Source: Pseudomonas lurida
GTDB lineage: Bacteria > Pseudomonadota > Gammaproteobacteria > Pseudomonadales > Pseudomonadaceae
Assembly: GCF_002563895.1 (NCBI RefSeq)
Contig: NZ_PDJB01000001.1
Coordinates: 1,967,501 to 2,031,500 of the forward strand
DNA length: 64,000 nucleotides
Reading direction: 5' to 3'
How positions within the stretch are numbered: the first letter of the stretch is position 1; every line of letters starts with the position of its first letter. The notes beneath the pieces are model-generated. The model had not been told where the DNA came from, searched no databases, and was given only the letters and a program-made list of their open reading frames with translations. Positions 7,619 to 16,755 of the stretch are shown piece by piece. The translations under genes and the position numbers were made by a program.

Positions 7619-10600
7619 ACTGACCATCAAGCCCACGAAGCTGCACCTGCAGTGCCCTCTCCAGTTCCAGCATGAGCTTTTCCAGGGATTTCGCCCCGGC
7701 TTCGATCAACGCCCGGTCATCGCCGCGGGCGCACGCCTGCTCAAGGGTTTCGCACTGCCCGGCCAGTGATGTCGCCTGGACGATACGGGCAGCGCCCTTG
7801 ATCCTGTGGGCCTGCTCGATGAGGTCCTGGAGCGGGGCATGCCCAGCAATCAGTGCAGTCAGCGCCTGGCGATCATGTCGACTGCTGCTCAACAGCTCCT
7901 CCAGCAAACGCCAGCTCAACTGCGGATCGCCGCCGGTCAGGGCCTGGAAGTTGCCAAGGTCCAAGTGCAGGTCGGCGGGCTGAGGGGCGATCTGCGCGAG
8001 TTGCCGCTCCAGTGCCGTGAGGCTGATCGGTTTGAACAGGCAATCGTTCATGCCTGCCTGAGCGCAGCGTTGCTTCTCTTCGGGCTGGGCATTGGCGGTA
8101 AAACCCAGGACCACGCACGGTGCCAGTTGCTCACGCTGTTCGTACTCGCGGATTGAGCGGCTCAACTCGTAGCCATTCATGATGGGCATGTTGCAGTCGG
8201 CGATGACCAGGTCGAAGCGTTCCTGGCGCCAGGCCTGGAAACCGGCTGCGCCGTTCTGGGCCGCCGAGAACTGATGGCCCAGGTAACCCAGTTGCTGGCA
8301 CATCAGCAAGCGGTTTGCGGGATGATCATCCACCACCAGCACATTGAGTACCGGCGCGTTTGCCGGCGACTCGGGTTTGCGCTCATCCGTTGCCTGCTCC
8401 GGCTGCAGGCGCGTCATTTTCAGGCTGACATGCACCTGGGTGCCGACCATGGGCACGCTGCTCAGGCTCAGTTGGCCACCCATCATGGCGCACAGGCTGC
8501 GGCAGATCACCAGCCCCAGGCCAGCGCCGCTCCTGGCGAGTTGCCCGGAATTGTCGGCCTGGGCAAAGGGTTCGAACAGGCGCAACTGATCATCCCGGCT
8601 GATACCGATCCCGGTATCCTCGACCACCAGCTTCATTTCCACCTGTTGCGCCAGTTCGGTGGGCAATACCTCGACCTTGATGGTGACCTGGCCACGCTCG
8701 GTGAACTTGATGGCATTGCTGACCAGGTTCGACAACACCTGCTTGAAACGCAGCGGGTCGATCAGGACTTCGGTGTCGTCGCGGTCGGGGTTGAAGGCCA
8801 GGGACAGGCTGAGGGTTTTCTGGCGCGCCAGGCCGTCGAAGACACGCACCACCGACTCGATGACTTCGCGCAGGTTGACCCGCTCCGGGGCGAGACTCAG
8901 GCGGCCGGACTCGATGCGCGCGATGTCGAGGATATCGCCGATCAGTTCCAGCAGGTCCTTGGCCGAGTTGTACGCCACTTCGATGGCCGGGCGATCGAGA
9001 TGGCCCTGGTCGGCGCGCTTGAGGGTCAACTCCAGCATGCCGATCACCGCATTCATCGGGGTGCGTATTTCATGGCTCATGGTGGCGAGGAACGTGCTCT
9101 TGGCCCGGTTGGCTTCGTCGGCGCGCTCCTTGGCCGCACGGATTTCATCGAACAACTGGCGTCGCTCGCTGATGTCGATCCAGCCACCAATGATCCCCTG
9201 GACTTCTCCCGTCGAGTCGCGGTACGGCAGGATCCAGTGGTAGATCGTCAGTTTCTGTTCGCGAATGTGCAGGGTGCGATCGAGGATCAGCGGGTTGCCT
9301 TCGGCCATCACCCGCTCATAGTCGGCATGGTATTGCGTCGCGTCCGTTTCAAGGGCCTCGCTCATCTGGATGGCGCTTTTGCCGATGACATCTTCGCGCT
9401 TGACGTCGAACACTTGCAGGTAGCTGTCGTTGCAGGTTTGCAGTAGGCCCTTGCGGTCACGCACATAGATCGGATGCGGGGTTTCATTGACCAGCGCGCG
9501 CATGAACTCGAACTGGTCATTGAGGGCGCGCTCGGCCATTTTGCGGTGTTTGATCTGGCGGCGCATGTAGGCGTTCCAGGTCAGGGAGATCAACAGTAAA
9601 AGCCCAGTGCCGATGATGATGCGGGCGATCAGTTGGTGATAGTTGCGCCAATAGCTGTCGGAGGCGGCCGTGTAGCCACGCCAGCGACTGTTGATCACCC
9701 CCAGTTCATCCGGGGCGATGCTTAGCAGGGCCTTGTCGAGAATCGAGCTGAGTTCGGTGGCACTGCGGGCGGTCGCCAGGGCGAAGGTGGCGGGAGCGGT
9801 GCCGATGCTGGTGCTGATCTGCAGCTTGTCCTGGAACACATGGGACGACAGCAGGTAGTTGGCGACCACCAGCGAGTTCACTGCACCTTCCACATGCCCT
9901 TGGGCGAGCAACTCCGATGCCTTGAAAGTGTCGCTGGCGTCCACCAGTTGGACCCGCGGAAAGTCGCGGCGCAAGAACGGTTCGAGAGGGTTGCCTGCAG
10001 TGATTGCCAGGCGCTTGCCGGCCATCTCCTCCAGGCTCGAGGGCGCGCCGACCTCTTTGCGTGTCAGCAGCACATAGGAGTTTTCCAGGTAGGGACGGCT
10101 GAAGTTCAGTTGCGCTTCCCGTTCCGTGCTCGGCACGATTGCGCCGATGATGTCGATCTTGCCGGTGTCCACCTGTTCGATCATCGCGTTTACGTCACGT
10201 CCACGCTGAATCTCGAAACGCAGCCCCGTGCGCAGGCGAATCAGTTCCAGCAGGTCGGCGGTGATGCCACGGAAATTGCCATCGGCGTCGAAGAAGGTCA
10301 GGGGGGCGAACGTTTCGTTCACGATCACTTTGACCACCGGATGATCGGTCAACCAACGTTCCTCTCGTTGGCTCAGTTGCAGCTTCTCGTCGGTGAGCAG
10401 GATGTCGCTGCCCGCGCTCCAGCGCTTGGCGATCGCGTCGCGTTCGGCGGTAGGCACGGCTGTCAGGACCGCGTCGACGATACTCAGGAGGGTGCGCTGG
10501 TGATTGGGCAAGGCAAAGCCGAACCCATAGGCTTCGTGCTTGCCGAAGTTGGCCATGCGGATGTTCTTGAGGTAGCCCTTGTTGATCATGTAATGGGTGG

Positions 10601-11264
10601 AAATGGTATCGCCGAGGAACACGTCGGCCTGGTCGAATGCCACCGCATTCAAGGCGTTCTGATAAGAGGGGTAGGCGCGGATGATCGCCTCGGGGTACAA
10701 CTTTTTCACCTCATCCAGGGGCAGGTAGTGGTAGACCAGGGCCAAGCGCATCCCGGCCAGGCCATCATTCAGGCTGCGGGTTTCTCCTTCGCGGGTCACC
10801 AGTACCGGCTGGTCCACGGCGTACGGTTCGGACACGCTGAGATTCGGGTTCGCTGCCTCGAAGCCGTTCGAGGTGCCCAATAAATCAATGTCTCCCTTTT
10901 CCAGGGCGCGGATGGCGTCCTCTCGGGAAGGGTAGCGCAACACTTTCACCGGCAAGGCCAGCGACTTGGCCAGCAAACCGGCGTAATCGGCGGTGAGCCC
11001 TTCATAGTCGTGACCACTGGACGTCAGGTCGAAGGGAGGGTAGTCAGGCGATGCGGTGCCTAGCACCAGTTCGCGCTTGTTTTGCAGCCATTGGCGTTGT
11101 GCCTTGTTCAGGTGGGTTTCCAGTTGAACCGAGCCGGCGCGGCTCAACAAGGTGAAATGTTCCGGGCCCGTTTGATGGTTCGCGAGCACGGCGGTGCTGA
11201 AGCACAAACCGGCACTCAATGTAATCAGATAGTCCTTTATACGCCTGGGCATCCGCTTTCTCAC
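7617..11264 (-). CDS. BvgS-like hybrid sensor kinase with two periplasmic solute-binding domains
   Basis: A 1215-residue unorthodox histidine kinase. In order: signal peptide (1-29), two Venus-flytrap SBP_bac_3 domains (about 66-285 and 312-528), one transmembrane helix (about 546-566), PAS (about 580-700), HisKA with His731 in FLATMSHEIRTPMN, HATPase (about 835-950), receiver with Asp1023 and HPt with His1153 in AHRIKGAAR. This is the full BvgS/EvgS four-step relay. The GTG start overlaps the stop of the upstream response regulator by 4 bases; an ATG four codons later is an alternative. Periplasmic ligand binding is expected, but the ligand cannot be read from sequence. It resembles the RocS/BvgS group of Pseudomonas. 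Confidence 0.93.
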   Translation of the reverse strand: MRKRMPRRIKDYLITLSAGLCFSTAVLANHQTGPEHFTLLSRAGSVQLETHLNKAQRQWLQNKRELVLGTASPDYPPFDLTSSGHDYEGLTADYAGLLAKSLALPVKVLRYPSREDAIRALEKGDIDLLGTSNGFEAANPNLSVSEPYAVDQPVLVTREGETRSLNDGLAGMRLALVYHYLPLDEVKKLYPEAIIRAYPSYQNALNAVAFDQADVFLGDTISTHYMINKGYLKNIRMANFGKHEAYGFGFALPNHQRTLLSIVDAVLTAVPTAERDAIAKRWSAGSDILLTDEKLQLSQREERWLTDHPVVKVIVNETFAPLTFFDADGNFRGITADLLELIRLRTGLRFEIQRGRDVNAMIEQVDTGKIDIIGAIVPSTEREAQLNFSRPYLENSYVLLTRKEVGAPSSLEEMAGKRLAITAGNPLEPFLRRDFPRVQLVDASDTFKASELLAQGHVEGAVNSLVVANYLLSSHVFQDKLQISTSIGTAPATFALATARSATELSSILDKALLSIAPDELGVINSRWRGYTAASDSYWRNYHQLIARIIIGTGLLLLISLTWNAYMRRQIKHRKMAERALNDQFEFMRALVNETPHPIYVRDRKGLLQTCNDSYLQVFDVKREDVIGKSAIQMSEALETDATQYHADYERVMAEGNPLILDRTLHIREQKLTIYHWILPYRDSTGEVQGIIGGWIDISERRQLFDEIRAAKERADEANRAKSTFLATMSHEIRTPMNAVIGMLELTLKRADQGHLDRPAIEVAYNSAKDLLELIGDILDIARIESGRLSLAPERVNLREVIESVVRVFDGLARQKTLSLSLAFNPDRDDTEVLIDPLRFKQVLSNLVSNAIKFTERGQVTIKVEVLPTELAQQVEMKLVVEDTGIGISRDDQLRLFEPFAQADNSGQLARSGAGLGLVICRSLCAMMGGQLSLSSVPMVGTQVHVSLKMTRLQPEQATDERKPESPANAPVLNVLVVDDHPANRLLMCQQLGYLGHQFSAAQNGAAGFQAWRQERFDLVIADCNMPIMNGYELSRSIREYEQREQLAPCVVLGFTANAQPEEKQRCAQAGMNDCLFKPISLTALERQLAQIAPQPADLHLDLGNFQALTGGDPQLSWRLLEELLSSSRHDRQALTALIAGHAPLQDLIEQAHRIKGAARIVQATSLAGQCETLEQACARGDDRALIEAGAKSLEKLMLELERALQVQLRGLDGQ

Positions 11265-11887
11265 ACTAGCGCGTTTCGTTTTGCCATCTCGATAAGTTCT
11301 ACCAAGGATTTGGCTTGAAGTTTCTGCATCAGCCTCTTTTTATAGGTGCTTACTGTTTTGTTGCTCAGAAACATACCTTTGGCAATTTCCTTGTTCGTGC
11401 GACCTTGTGCAAAAAGTTGCAACACCATTAGTTCCCGGTCGTTGACGGTCTTGAACAATTCAAGTTCCTGGAATTCCACGCCATCGACACCACTGGTCGT
11501 CAATGCCTGGCTGGGGAAGTAGTTGTAGCCGGACAACACCGCGCGGATAGCGCTCAGCAACTCGCTCAGGTCGCCTTCCTTGCACACGTAGCCATCGGCG
11601 CCCGAGCGCATGCAGCGTGTGGCGAAGAGCGTGGGGGACTGGGCCGTCAGGATCAGGGTTTTCATCGGCGTATTCATCGCGTTGAATCGGCAGAGCACTT
11701 CGAGCCCATCCAGCTTGGGAATACTGATATCAAGGATGATCAGGTCAGGCTGGCATTCGCGGACCATTTGAATGGCGTCGCATCCGTTATCCGTTTCGCC
11801 CACCACTTTGTAGCCTTCGTGCTCCAGCAACATACGGATGGCAAGCCGTATAACCGGGTGGTCGTCGATAATAAAAACTGAGTTCAT
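11261..11887 (-). CDS. LuxR/FixJ-type response regulator (BvgA/RocA-like)
   Basis: A 208-residue response regulator with an N-terminal receiver (acidic pocket IIDDH, phospho-acceptor Asp53 in ILDIS) and a C-terminal LuxR-type helix-turn-helix (about 145-205, GRTNKEIAKGMFLSNKTVST). The ATG at 11887 gives the BvgA-like length; an upstream in-frame start adds 12 residues that are not receiver sequence. Its stop overlaps the sensor kinase start (GTGA), which makes the kinase the obvious partner. Confidence 0.93.
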   Translation of the reverse strand: MNSVFIIDDHPVIRLAIRMLLEHEGYKVVGETDNGCDAIQMVRECQPDLIILDISIPKLDGLEVLCRFNAMNTPMKTLILTAQSPTLFATRCMRSGADGYVCKEGDLSELLSAIRAVLSGYNYFPSQALTTSGVDGVEFQELELFKTVNDRELMVLQLFAQGRTNKEIAKGMFLSNKTVSTYKKRLMQKLQAKSLVELIEMAKRNALV

Positions 11888-12137
11888 GATCACATTCCGT
11901 GCAAGTGCAAATAAAGCGGGCACATTAGCTCAGAAGAGGAGGCAGGCGCATGAGCGCAGGGGGGAACAGATATAAAACAGGAAAAGTCCTACATTAAAAA
12001 AGGTAAAGGCCTACCGGTTACTGAGGCTTTGTGCACCGATCTGTCAGGGGTTTGAAAATGCGTCGGTTAGATCGTGCTGCCAGGGAACTAAGTGGCGTGT
12101 TCCAGGCAACTTTCCCAGGGTAATAATGTTTAAAGTC

Positions 12138-12539
12138 CTACATTTTTAACCTGAGTAAGGGGCAGATCAAGCGTGCAAGTTCGTCTTTGTTCAACGGCTT
12201 GGATAAATAGCCAAGCAGCGGCAAGCCACGTTCCACGGCTTGTGCGATCAGGTTGGCGAGTTCCACCACAGGCAACCCGCTCAACAGGATGGCGGTCGTG
12301 GTAAAGCGTCGGCGACTGGCGATTTCTATCAGCTCGAGCCCCGGCAGGTCGGGCAGGCATTGGTCGCACAGGATGATGTCGAAGGGCACCTGCGCCCGCG
12401 ACATCAAACGGATCGCCTGTTCGGCGCTGTCGGCCGGGGTCACCCGTGCAAAGCCGAAGCTCCTGAGCAGGTACTGGGTCGCTAGGAGTTGAAACGGATG
12501 ATCCTCCACCAGCAGGATATGAAGCGGGTAACTGGGCAT
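12138..12539 (-). CDS. Stand-alone receiver domain protein
   Basis: A 133-residue receiver with no output domain: acidic pocket LLVEDHPFQ, acceptor aspartate in IILCDQCLPD, and the conserved lysine in LSKPLNK. The PFQ motif after the acidic pair resembles the receiver of RocR, the EAL-containing third member of the Roc/Sad systems, but no EAL domain is attached. It lies upstream of the response regulator and sensor kinase on the same strand, with a 250-bp gap that shows no gene. Start choice is uncertain: the ATG at 12539 lacks a good ribosome site, and a TTG at 12560 would add 7 residues. It may act as a phosphate sink or allosteric partner; this is inference. Confidence 0.8.
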   Translation of the reverse strand: MPSYPLHILLVEDHPFQLLATQYLLRSFGFARVTPADSAEQAIRLMSRAQVPFDIILCDQCLPDLPGLELIEIASRRRFTTTAILLSGLPVVELANLIAQAVERGLPLLGYLSKPLNKDELARLICPLLRLKM

Positions 12540-12710
12540 TGGGAGCACACGGTGAGTCAAGCGTCGATGAAGGGCGTGTAGGAACAGTTCTTTTGGGTCG
12601 CCCGGAGCGTGCGTGATTATTCATCGTGTGCTTGTGCGAATTCGATCAGGCCGCTCTGTTCCCTTCGTAGGTCGATTCCTTTCAGGGAACAGGCCGCTTG
12701 ATCGTGCGCG

Positions 12711-14042
12711 TTATTGCGGGCTGGAACGCCCGGTCATTTCGCGTGCCATCTCGGTGGCATAGCTGTCGGTCATGCCCGCGATAAAGTCGATCATGCGCAG
12801 GAACGAGGCGTGCAAAGGCCATTCAGGGTTCGGCGCGTTGTTGCCCAGCAGGTCGAGAATGCGCCGGTTCTTGAACGACGGCGTGCGCCCACCATGCTGC
12901 TCCAGCGCCGCCCCGCAAAAGGCGTTCAACAGGATTTCCAGGGTGGTGTAGGCGCCGATCTCATGCAGGGTCTTGCGCTTGTCCTGGAAGATCTTCTTGC
13001 GGGCCATGTCCTTGGCGTCCAGTACGCAGCGTTTGGCCGGGCCATGCATGTGCTCGACCAGATCGCCGGGCAGGGTGCCGGCAAGCAAGGCATCCTGTTG
13101 TTCGACGAAGGCACTTGCCGCAGCGTTGGTCAGGTGTTCGATGGCCTTGCCGCGCAGGATTGCCAGTTTGCGTCGGCGCGAGTCCTGGGCACCGAGTTGG
13201 CGGTAGGTCTGTGGCAGGTCATCGCCCACCAGGTTGAGCAGCAGCGACTCGACTTCGGCATATTCCAGCAACTCCATTTCCAGGCCATCTTCCAGGTCGA
13301 TCAAGGCGTAGCAGATGTCGTCCGCCGCCTCCATCAGATACACCAGCGGATGCCGCGCCCAGCGCTGTTCCTCGAGTTGCGGCAGGCCGAGCTTATGGGC
13401 GATCTGCTCGAGAATCGGCAGTTCACTCTGGTAACAGCCGAACTTGTGTTTCTTGTAGCCCAGGGAGTCAGCGTGGCGGGCGGTCCAGGGGTATTTCAGG
13501 TACGTGCCGAGGGTGGCGTAGGTCAGCCGCGTACCGCCGTCGAACTGGTGGTATTCCAGTTGGGTCAGCACACGGAAGCCTTGGGCGTTGCCTTCGAAAT
13601 TGAGGAAGTCATTGCGCTCGGCACTGCTCATGTCGTCCAGCCAGCCGCGTCCGGCAGCCTGTTGGAACCAGTGGCGGATGGCATCTTCGCCGGAGTGCCC
13701 GAACGGCGGGTTGCCGATGTCATGGGCCAGGCAGGCGGACTGCACCACCATGCCCAGGTCGCTCGGGTCACACCAGTCGGGGAGGGCACTGCGCAGGGTT
13801 TCGCCGACGCGCATGCCCAGCGAGCGACCCACACAGCTCACTTCCAGCGAGTGGGTCAGGCGTGTATGGATGTGATCGTTGCTGGAGACCGGGTGCACTT
13901 GGGTCTTGCGGCCCAGGCGACGGAATGCGCCGGAGAAGATAATACGGTCATGGTCTTTGTGAAACGGGCTACGCCCCAGTTCTTCCGGGCTGTGCAGCGG
14001 TTTGCCTAGACGTTCGCGAGTCAGCAGGGTGGGCCAATCCAA
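12711..14042 (-). CDS. dgt: Deoxyguanosinetriphosphate triphosphohydrolase-like protein
   Basis: A 443-residue HD-domain dNTP triphosphohydrolase that splits dGTP or related dNTPs to the nucleoside and triphosphate. The metal-binding HD set is visible as His64 (RLTHSLEVS) and His107/Asp108 in [25 protein letters not shown] is the family nucleotide-binding block. The start is a TTG codon with GGAG about 10 bases upstream, in agreement with family length. It sits between the stand-alone receiver and the EAL gene, all on the minus strand, but no functional tie is evident. Confidence 0.93.
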   Translation of the reverse strand: MDWPTLLTRERLGKPLHSPEELGRSPFHKDHDRIIFSGAFRRLGRKTQVHPVSSNDHIHTRLTHSLEVSCVGRSLGMRVGETLRSALPDWCDPSDLGMVVQSACLAHDIGNPPFGHSGEDAIRHWFQQAAGRGWLDDMSSAERNDFLNFEGNAQGFRVLTQLEYHQFDGGTRLTYATLGTYLKYPWTARHADSLGYKKHKFGCYQSELPILEQIAHKLGLPQLEEQRWARHPLVYLMEAADDICYALIDLEDGLEMELLEYAEVESLLLNLVGDDLPQTYRQLGAQDSRRRKLAILRGKAIEHLTNAAASAFVEQQDALLAGTLPGDLVEHMHGPAKRCVLDAKDMARKKIFQDKRKTLHEIGAYTTLEILLNAFCGAALEQHGGRTPSFKNRRILDLLGNNAPNPEWPLHASFLRMIDFIAGMTDSYATEMAREMTGRSSPQ

Positions 14043-14113
14043 GGCGGTTACTCTCCGTGCGGTGAATGACCCTCCCAGCTTCCCGGTTCAGCGCGGCCTG
14101 GGCAAGCGAAAAT

Positions 14114-15277
14114 CTACAGCCCGGCCGCGTCGATATCGATTAACAGCAAACGCTGACCGTTATCGAAGAATTGTCCGGCGGTAAGGCAATACTGGTTGGT
14201 GGTTGCATCACGGTAGGTCGAGGACAGGGTCAGGCGGCGCTCCTCCCACCCTTCGGCCAACAGGTGGTAGAAGTACGGGCGCCACGACCAGTTATGGCCC
14301 AGGTAGCGGCTGTCGGCCTGCCAGGCGTCCTGGCGCCATTCGAAATTGGGCGTCAGCTGGGTGCCATGCCGGTCGCACTGGTAAAAGCGCAGCAGCCAGG
14401 GAAAGGCGGGTAACTGGGGCAGTTTGCTCAACGGCGCCTGCGCCTGGGCCCAGGTTTGCAGGATCTTCATCAGTTCGGCCAACTGGTGGCGCAGTTGCAT
14501 GATGCGCCCGCGCTCGGCCAGTTTTTGCTGCACATAGGCGCTGCGCAACTGCGCAAAGCGCGGCACGAAGGCGTCGGCGGCAAACCAGTCCAACTGCGCC
14601 TGGGCGAACAGGTAGCCCTGCACGTAGCGCGAGCCGCACTCCAGGGCGAAGTTCAGCTGTGCTTCGGTCTCTACGCCCTCGGCAATAATCCAGCACCCGG
14701 TCTTCTCCGCCATTTGCGCCAGTGCGCGCACCACTTCACTGCTCGGTCCGCCTCGAGCGGCCTCCTGGAACAGGCGCATGTCCAGCTTGAGAATATCCGG
14801 CTGCAGCGCCAGCACCCGGTCGAGTTGGGAATAGCCTGCGCCAAAGTCGTCGATGGCGATGCGCGCACCGGCTTCGCGATAACGCACCACCACGTCAGCC
14901 AGGCGCTGGATGTCGCCCCCCAGTTCGGTGATCTCGAACACGATGCGCCGTGGGTCGACGCCATGGTTGTGGATCTGCTTGAGGCTTGGCAGGGCTTGCC
15001 CCGGGCGCAGGCGGTTGATCCAGCGTGGCGAGATGTTCAGGCTCAGGAACCAGTCTTCGGGCGCTTCATGCAAACGGCTCAGCGCGTTGTCGCGGATCTG
15101 CCGATCGAGACGCCGCAAGGTCACGCCCGGCGTGCGCGGGTCGGCGAATAGCGGGCCCACGGACTGCAGGCGGCCGTCAGCCTGGCGCAGACGGCCCAGG
15201 GCCTCGACGCCGGCGATGCGGCCGGTGGCGGTGTCGATAAACGGCTGGAAGCAGGCGAGCGGTTGCCCGTCGATCAC
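14114..15277 (-). CDS. EAL-domain c-di-GMP phosphodiesterase with YkuI-like C-terminal domain
   Basis: A 387-residue cytoplasmic protein. Residues 1-240 form an EAL domain with signature E25-A-L, LNIS, FEITE, DDFGAGY, KLD and AEGVE, so the metal and catalytic residues look intact and c-di-GMP hydrolysis is likely. Residues 245-387 carry a coiled linker and a PAS-like domain resembling the C-terminus of B. subtilis YkuI. There is no receiver, GGDEF or membrane segment. The start is GTG with an ideal TAAGGAGG site 5 bases upstream. Confidence 0.88.
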   Translation of the reverse strand: MIDGQPLACFQPFIDTATGRIAGVEALGRLRQADGRLQSVGPLFADPRTPGVTLRRLDRQIRDNALSRLHEAPEDWFLSLNISPRWINRLRPGQALPSLKQIHNHGVDPRRIVFEITELGGDIQRLADVVVRYREAGARIAIDDFGAGYSQLDRVLALQPDILKLDMRLFQEAARGGPSSEVVRALAQMAEKTGCWIIAEGVETEAQLNFALECGSRYVQGYLFAQAQLDWFAADAFVPRFAQLRSAYVQQKLAERGRIMQLRHQLAELMKILQTWAQAQAPLSKLPQLPAFPWLLRFYQCDRHGTQLTPNFEWRQDAWQADSRYLGHNWSWRPYFYHLLAEGWEERRLTLSSTYRDATTNQYCLTAGQFFDNGQRLLLIDIDAAGL

Positions 15278-15301
15278 GGGGCCTCCTTAAGAGCGGTGGC
15301 G

Positions 15302-15338
15302 AAAAAAAGGCCCGGCCCTCGAAAACGAGGGCCGGGCC
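15302..15338 (-). terminator. Rho-independent terminator of the yqjDEK-like operon
   Basis: On the minus strand a 13-bp stem (GGCCCGGCCCTCG and complement, 4-base loop) is followed directly by seven T residues. It lies 33 bases past the stop codon of the gene ending at 15371. Confidence 0.9.
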
Positions 15339-15370
15339 GATTCTGTTAGCAAGAATGCAGCCAGCCAGGC

Positions 15371-15712
15371 TCAACTTTTGCGCGAAGTGCCCTGCATGGC
15401 CAGTTTGATCAGTGGAATCAAGCCGGCACCCAGGCGCACCATGCGCGTCAGGCTGCCGATGCCGCCACCCTTGGCGCCTTTGCCGGTGAAGAAACCCATC
15501 AGCGTCACGGCCGCCACGCCCCACAGCGGCGCGTGCTTGATCCCCAGGCTGTCCTGCCAGTTCTGGCCCATGTTGCGGACCTTGTTCAGGGGCAGCATCA
15601 ATTGCTGGGACTCGTGGCGGATTTCCTGGCGGTGCATTTCCATGCGCAGGCGAATCAACGCCTTGCGCATTTCCCGCCGTGAAGTGTTTTGAGGCATTTC
15701 AGTCAGGCTCAT
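15371..15712 (-). CDS. YqjK-like small membrane-associated protein
   Basis: A 113-residue protein with a basic, helical N-terminal half (rich in Arg, Glu and Gln) and a hydrophobic stretch at about 64-77 followed by a Gly/Lys-rich loop and a second weak hydrophobic segment. I do not recognise a catalytic motif. It is the last gene of a three-gene operon whose first two genes resemble E. coli YqjD and YqjE, so by position it corresponds to YqjK. Its start overlaps the YqjE-like stop by 4 bases. Confidence 0.7.
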   Translation of the reverse strand: MSLTEMPQNTSRREMRKALIRLRMEMHRQEIRHESQQLMLPLNKVRNMGQNWQDSLGIKHAPLWGVAAVTLMGFFTGKGAKGGGIGSLTRMVRLGAGLIPLIKLAMQGTSRKS

Positions 15713-16092
15713 GGCAGCAGGCGCTCCCGGTCATTGGCCAGTTCTTCGAGGGTGGCGTGGAACGGCGTGGACTCATCGAACACCGCCGCTTTCAGGCGCA
15801 CCCCGCAGAACGCTGCGGCCAGGCTGTAGAACACGCAGAGGCAGATGATCCCGGTGAGGCGGTAGCCGGTGTCCCACACCAGGATCATCACCAGTGTCGA
15901 CAACCCCACCAGCAACAGCAGTGCAAACACCAGCGCCAAGCCGGCAAACAGCAGCAGGCTGACGGTGCGGGCCTTCTGTTCCTGCAACTCGATGCCAAAC
16001 AATTCGACGTGGCTGTGCAGCAAGCCCAGCACGGCCGCGCCCAGACGCCTTGAGGTAGTACCTGTGGCCGAGCCAGTTTCGCCGATAGACAT
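15709..16092 (-). CDS. YqjE-like / phage holin family membrane protein
   Basis: A 127-residue protein with two strong transmembrane helices (about 46-70 and 76-100) and charged flanks, in the Pfam holin_3/YqjE family. It is a housekeeping inner-membrane protein of unknown role; nothing nearby is phage-derived. The start at 16092 is just downstream of the stop of the YqjD-like gene, and its end overlaps the next gene. Confidence 0.78.
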   Translation of the reverse strand: MSIGETGSATGTTSRRLGAAVLGLLHSHVELFGIELQEQKARTVSLLLFAGLALVFALLLLVGLSTLVMILVWDTGYRLTGIICLCVFYSLAAAFCGVRLKAAVFDESTPFHATLEELANDRERLLP

Positions 16093-16094
16093 GA

Positions 16095-16409
16095 TTAGCG
16101 CCTTGTGGCCAGCAGGCCGATCAGAAAGCCCACGCCGGCGGCAATGCCCACCGACTGCCAAGGGTTGGCCTGCACGTAGTCTTCGGTCGCGGTGACCGCT
16201 GCCTGGCCGCGTTCGCGCAGGGAATCTTCAGTCTGCTTGAGGGTTTCGCGGGCCTGCAACAGCGTGTCGTGAATCTTGGCCCGCAACTCATCGGCTTGGT
16301 CGCCGGCCAGGACCTTGGTGTCGTCCAGCAACCTTTCGGTGTCAGTCACCAGGGTTTGAAAATCCGCCATCAGTATTTCTTGAGCAGTCTTTGCAGTTCT
16401 TCTGGCCAT
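16095..16409 (-). CDS. DUF883 (ElaB/YqjD) ribosome-binding-type membrane protein
   Basis: A 104-residue protein with a long amphipathic helix rich in Lys, Glu and Gln (residues 15-75) and a C-terminal transmembrane anchor with GxxxG (about 86-101) ending in basic residues. That is the layout of YqjD/ElaB, which tether to the inner membrane and can bind ribosomes in stationary phase in E. coli. First gene of its operon, with a GGAGAT site upstream of the ATG. Confidence 0.85.
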   Translation of the reverse strand: MARRTAKTAQEILMADFQTLVTDTERLLDDTKVLAGDQADELRAKIHDTLLQARETLKQTEDSLRERGQAAVTATEDYVQANPWQSVGIAAGVGFLIGLLATRR

Positions 16410-16755
16410 GGTTATCTCCGTGATTGGCTGATCTGTACGTCTGTTTTCGAGTCACCGGCGTCGGTGAAGGTTCAGTTCAATTCTCTGGTACAGCTTTTGC
16501 TTTGCCTTGGTGCGCAGGCCCCGGGGCCTGCGCTGAATCCGGGCGGCCCTGGGCAATGCCTTGAAAAACCTTACCCTAAATAACTGAAACTCGCGGAAAA
16601 ACCCTCTCGGCAAGGGCCTATTGTGTTGATCGCTGCGCTAAAGCGGTTCACACCCTCTGAAGAGGGGTGGGGCCGGTGGGGCCAATTTAGTGCGCGCAAC
16701 CTGGGCTTGAACCGCTTTGGTGCTTTTTGCCCTGACTGCAGGCCTGCCAACCTCC
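16410..16755. other. Intergenic region between the yqjD-like gene and amt
   Basis: No gene is seen. The stretch must hold the two divergent promoters. A 22-bp perfect loopless palindrome (arms GCGCAGGCCCC) occupies 16512-16533. A weak GG-N10-GC arrangement at 16680-16693 could be read as sigma-54, but the match is poor. Confidence 0.5.

Noticed and set aside
15709..16092. Prophage holin
   Set aside because: The family is called holin_3, but it sits in a YqjD/E/K operon with no phage genes around, so it is a host membrane protein.
16680..16693. Sigma-54 promoter for amt
   Set aside because: GG-N10-GC spacing is met, but the surrounding consensus bases do not match.
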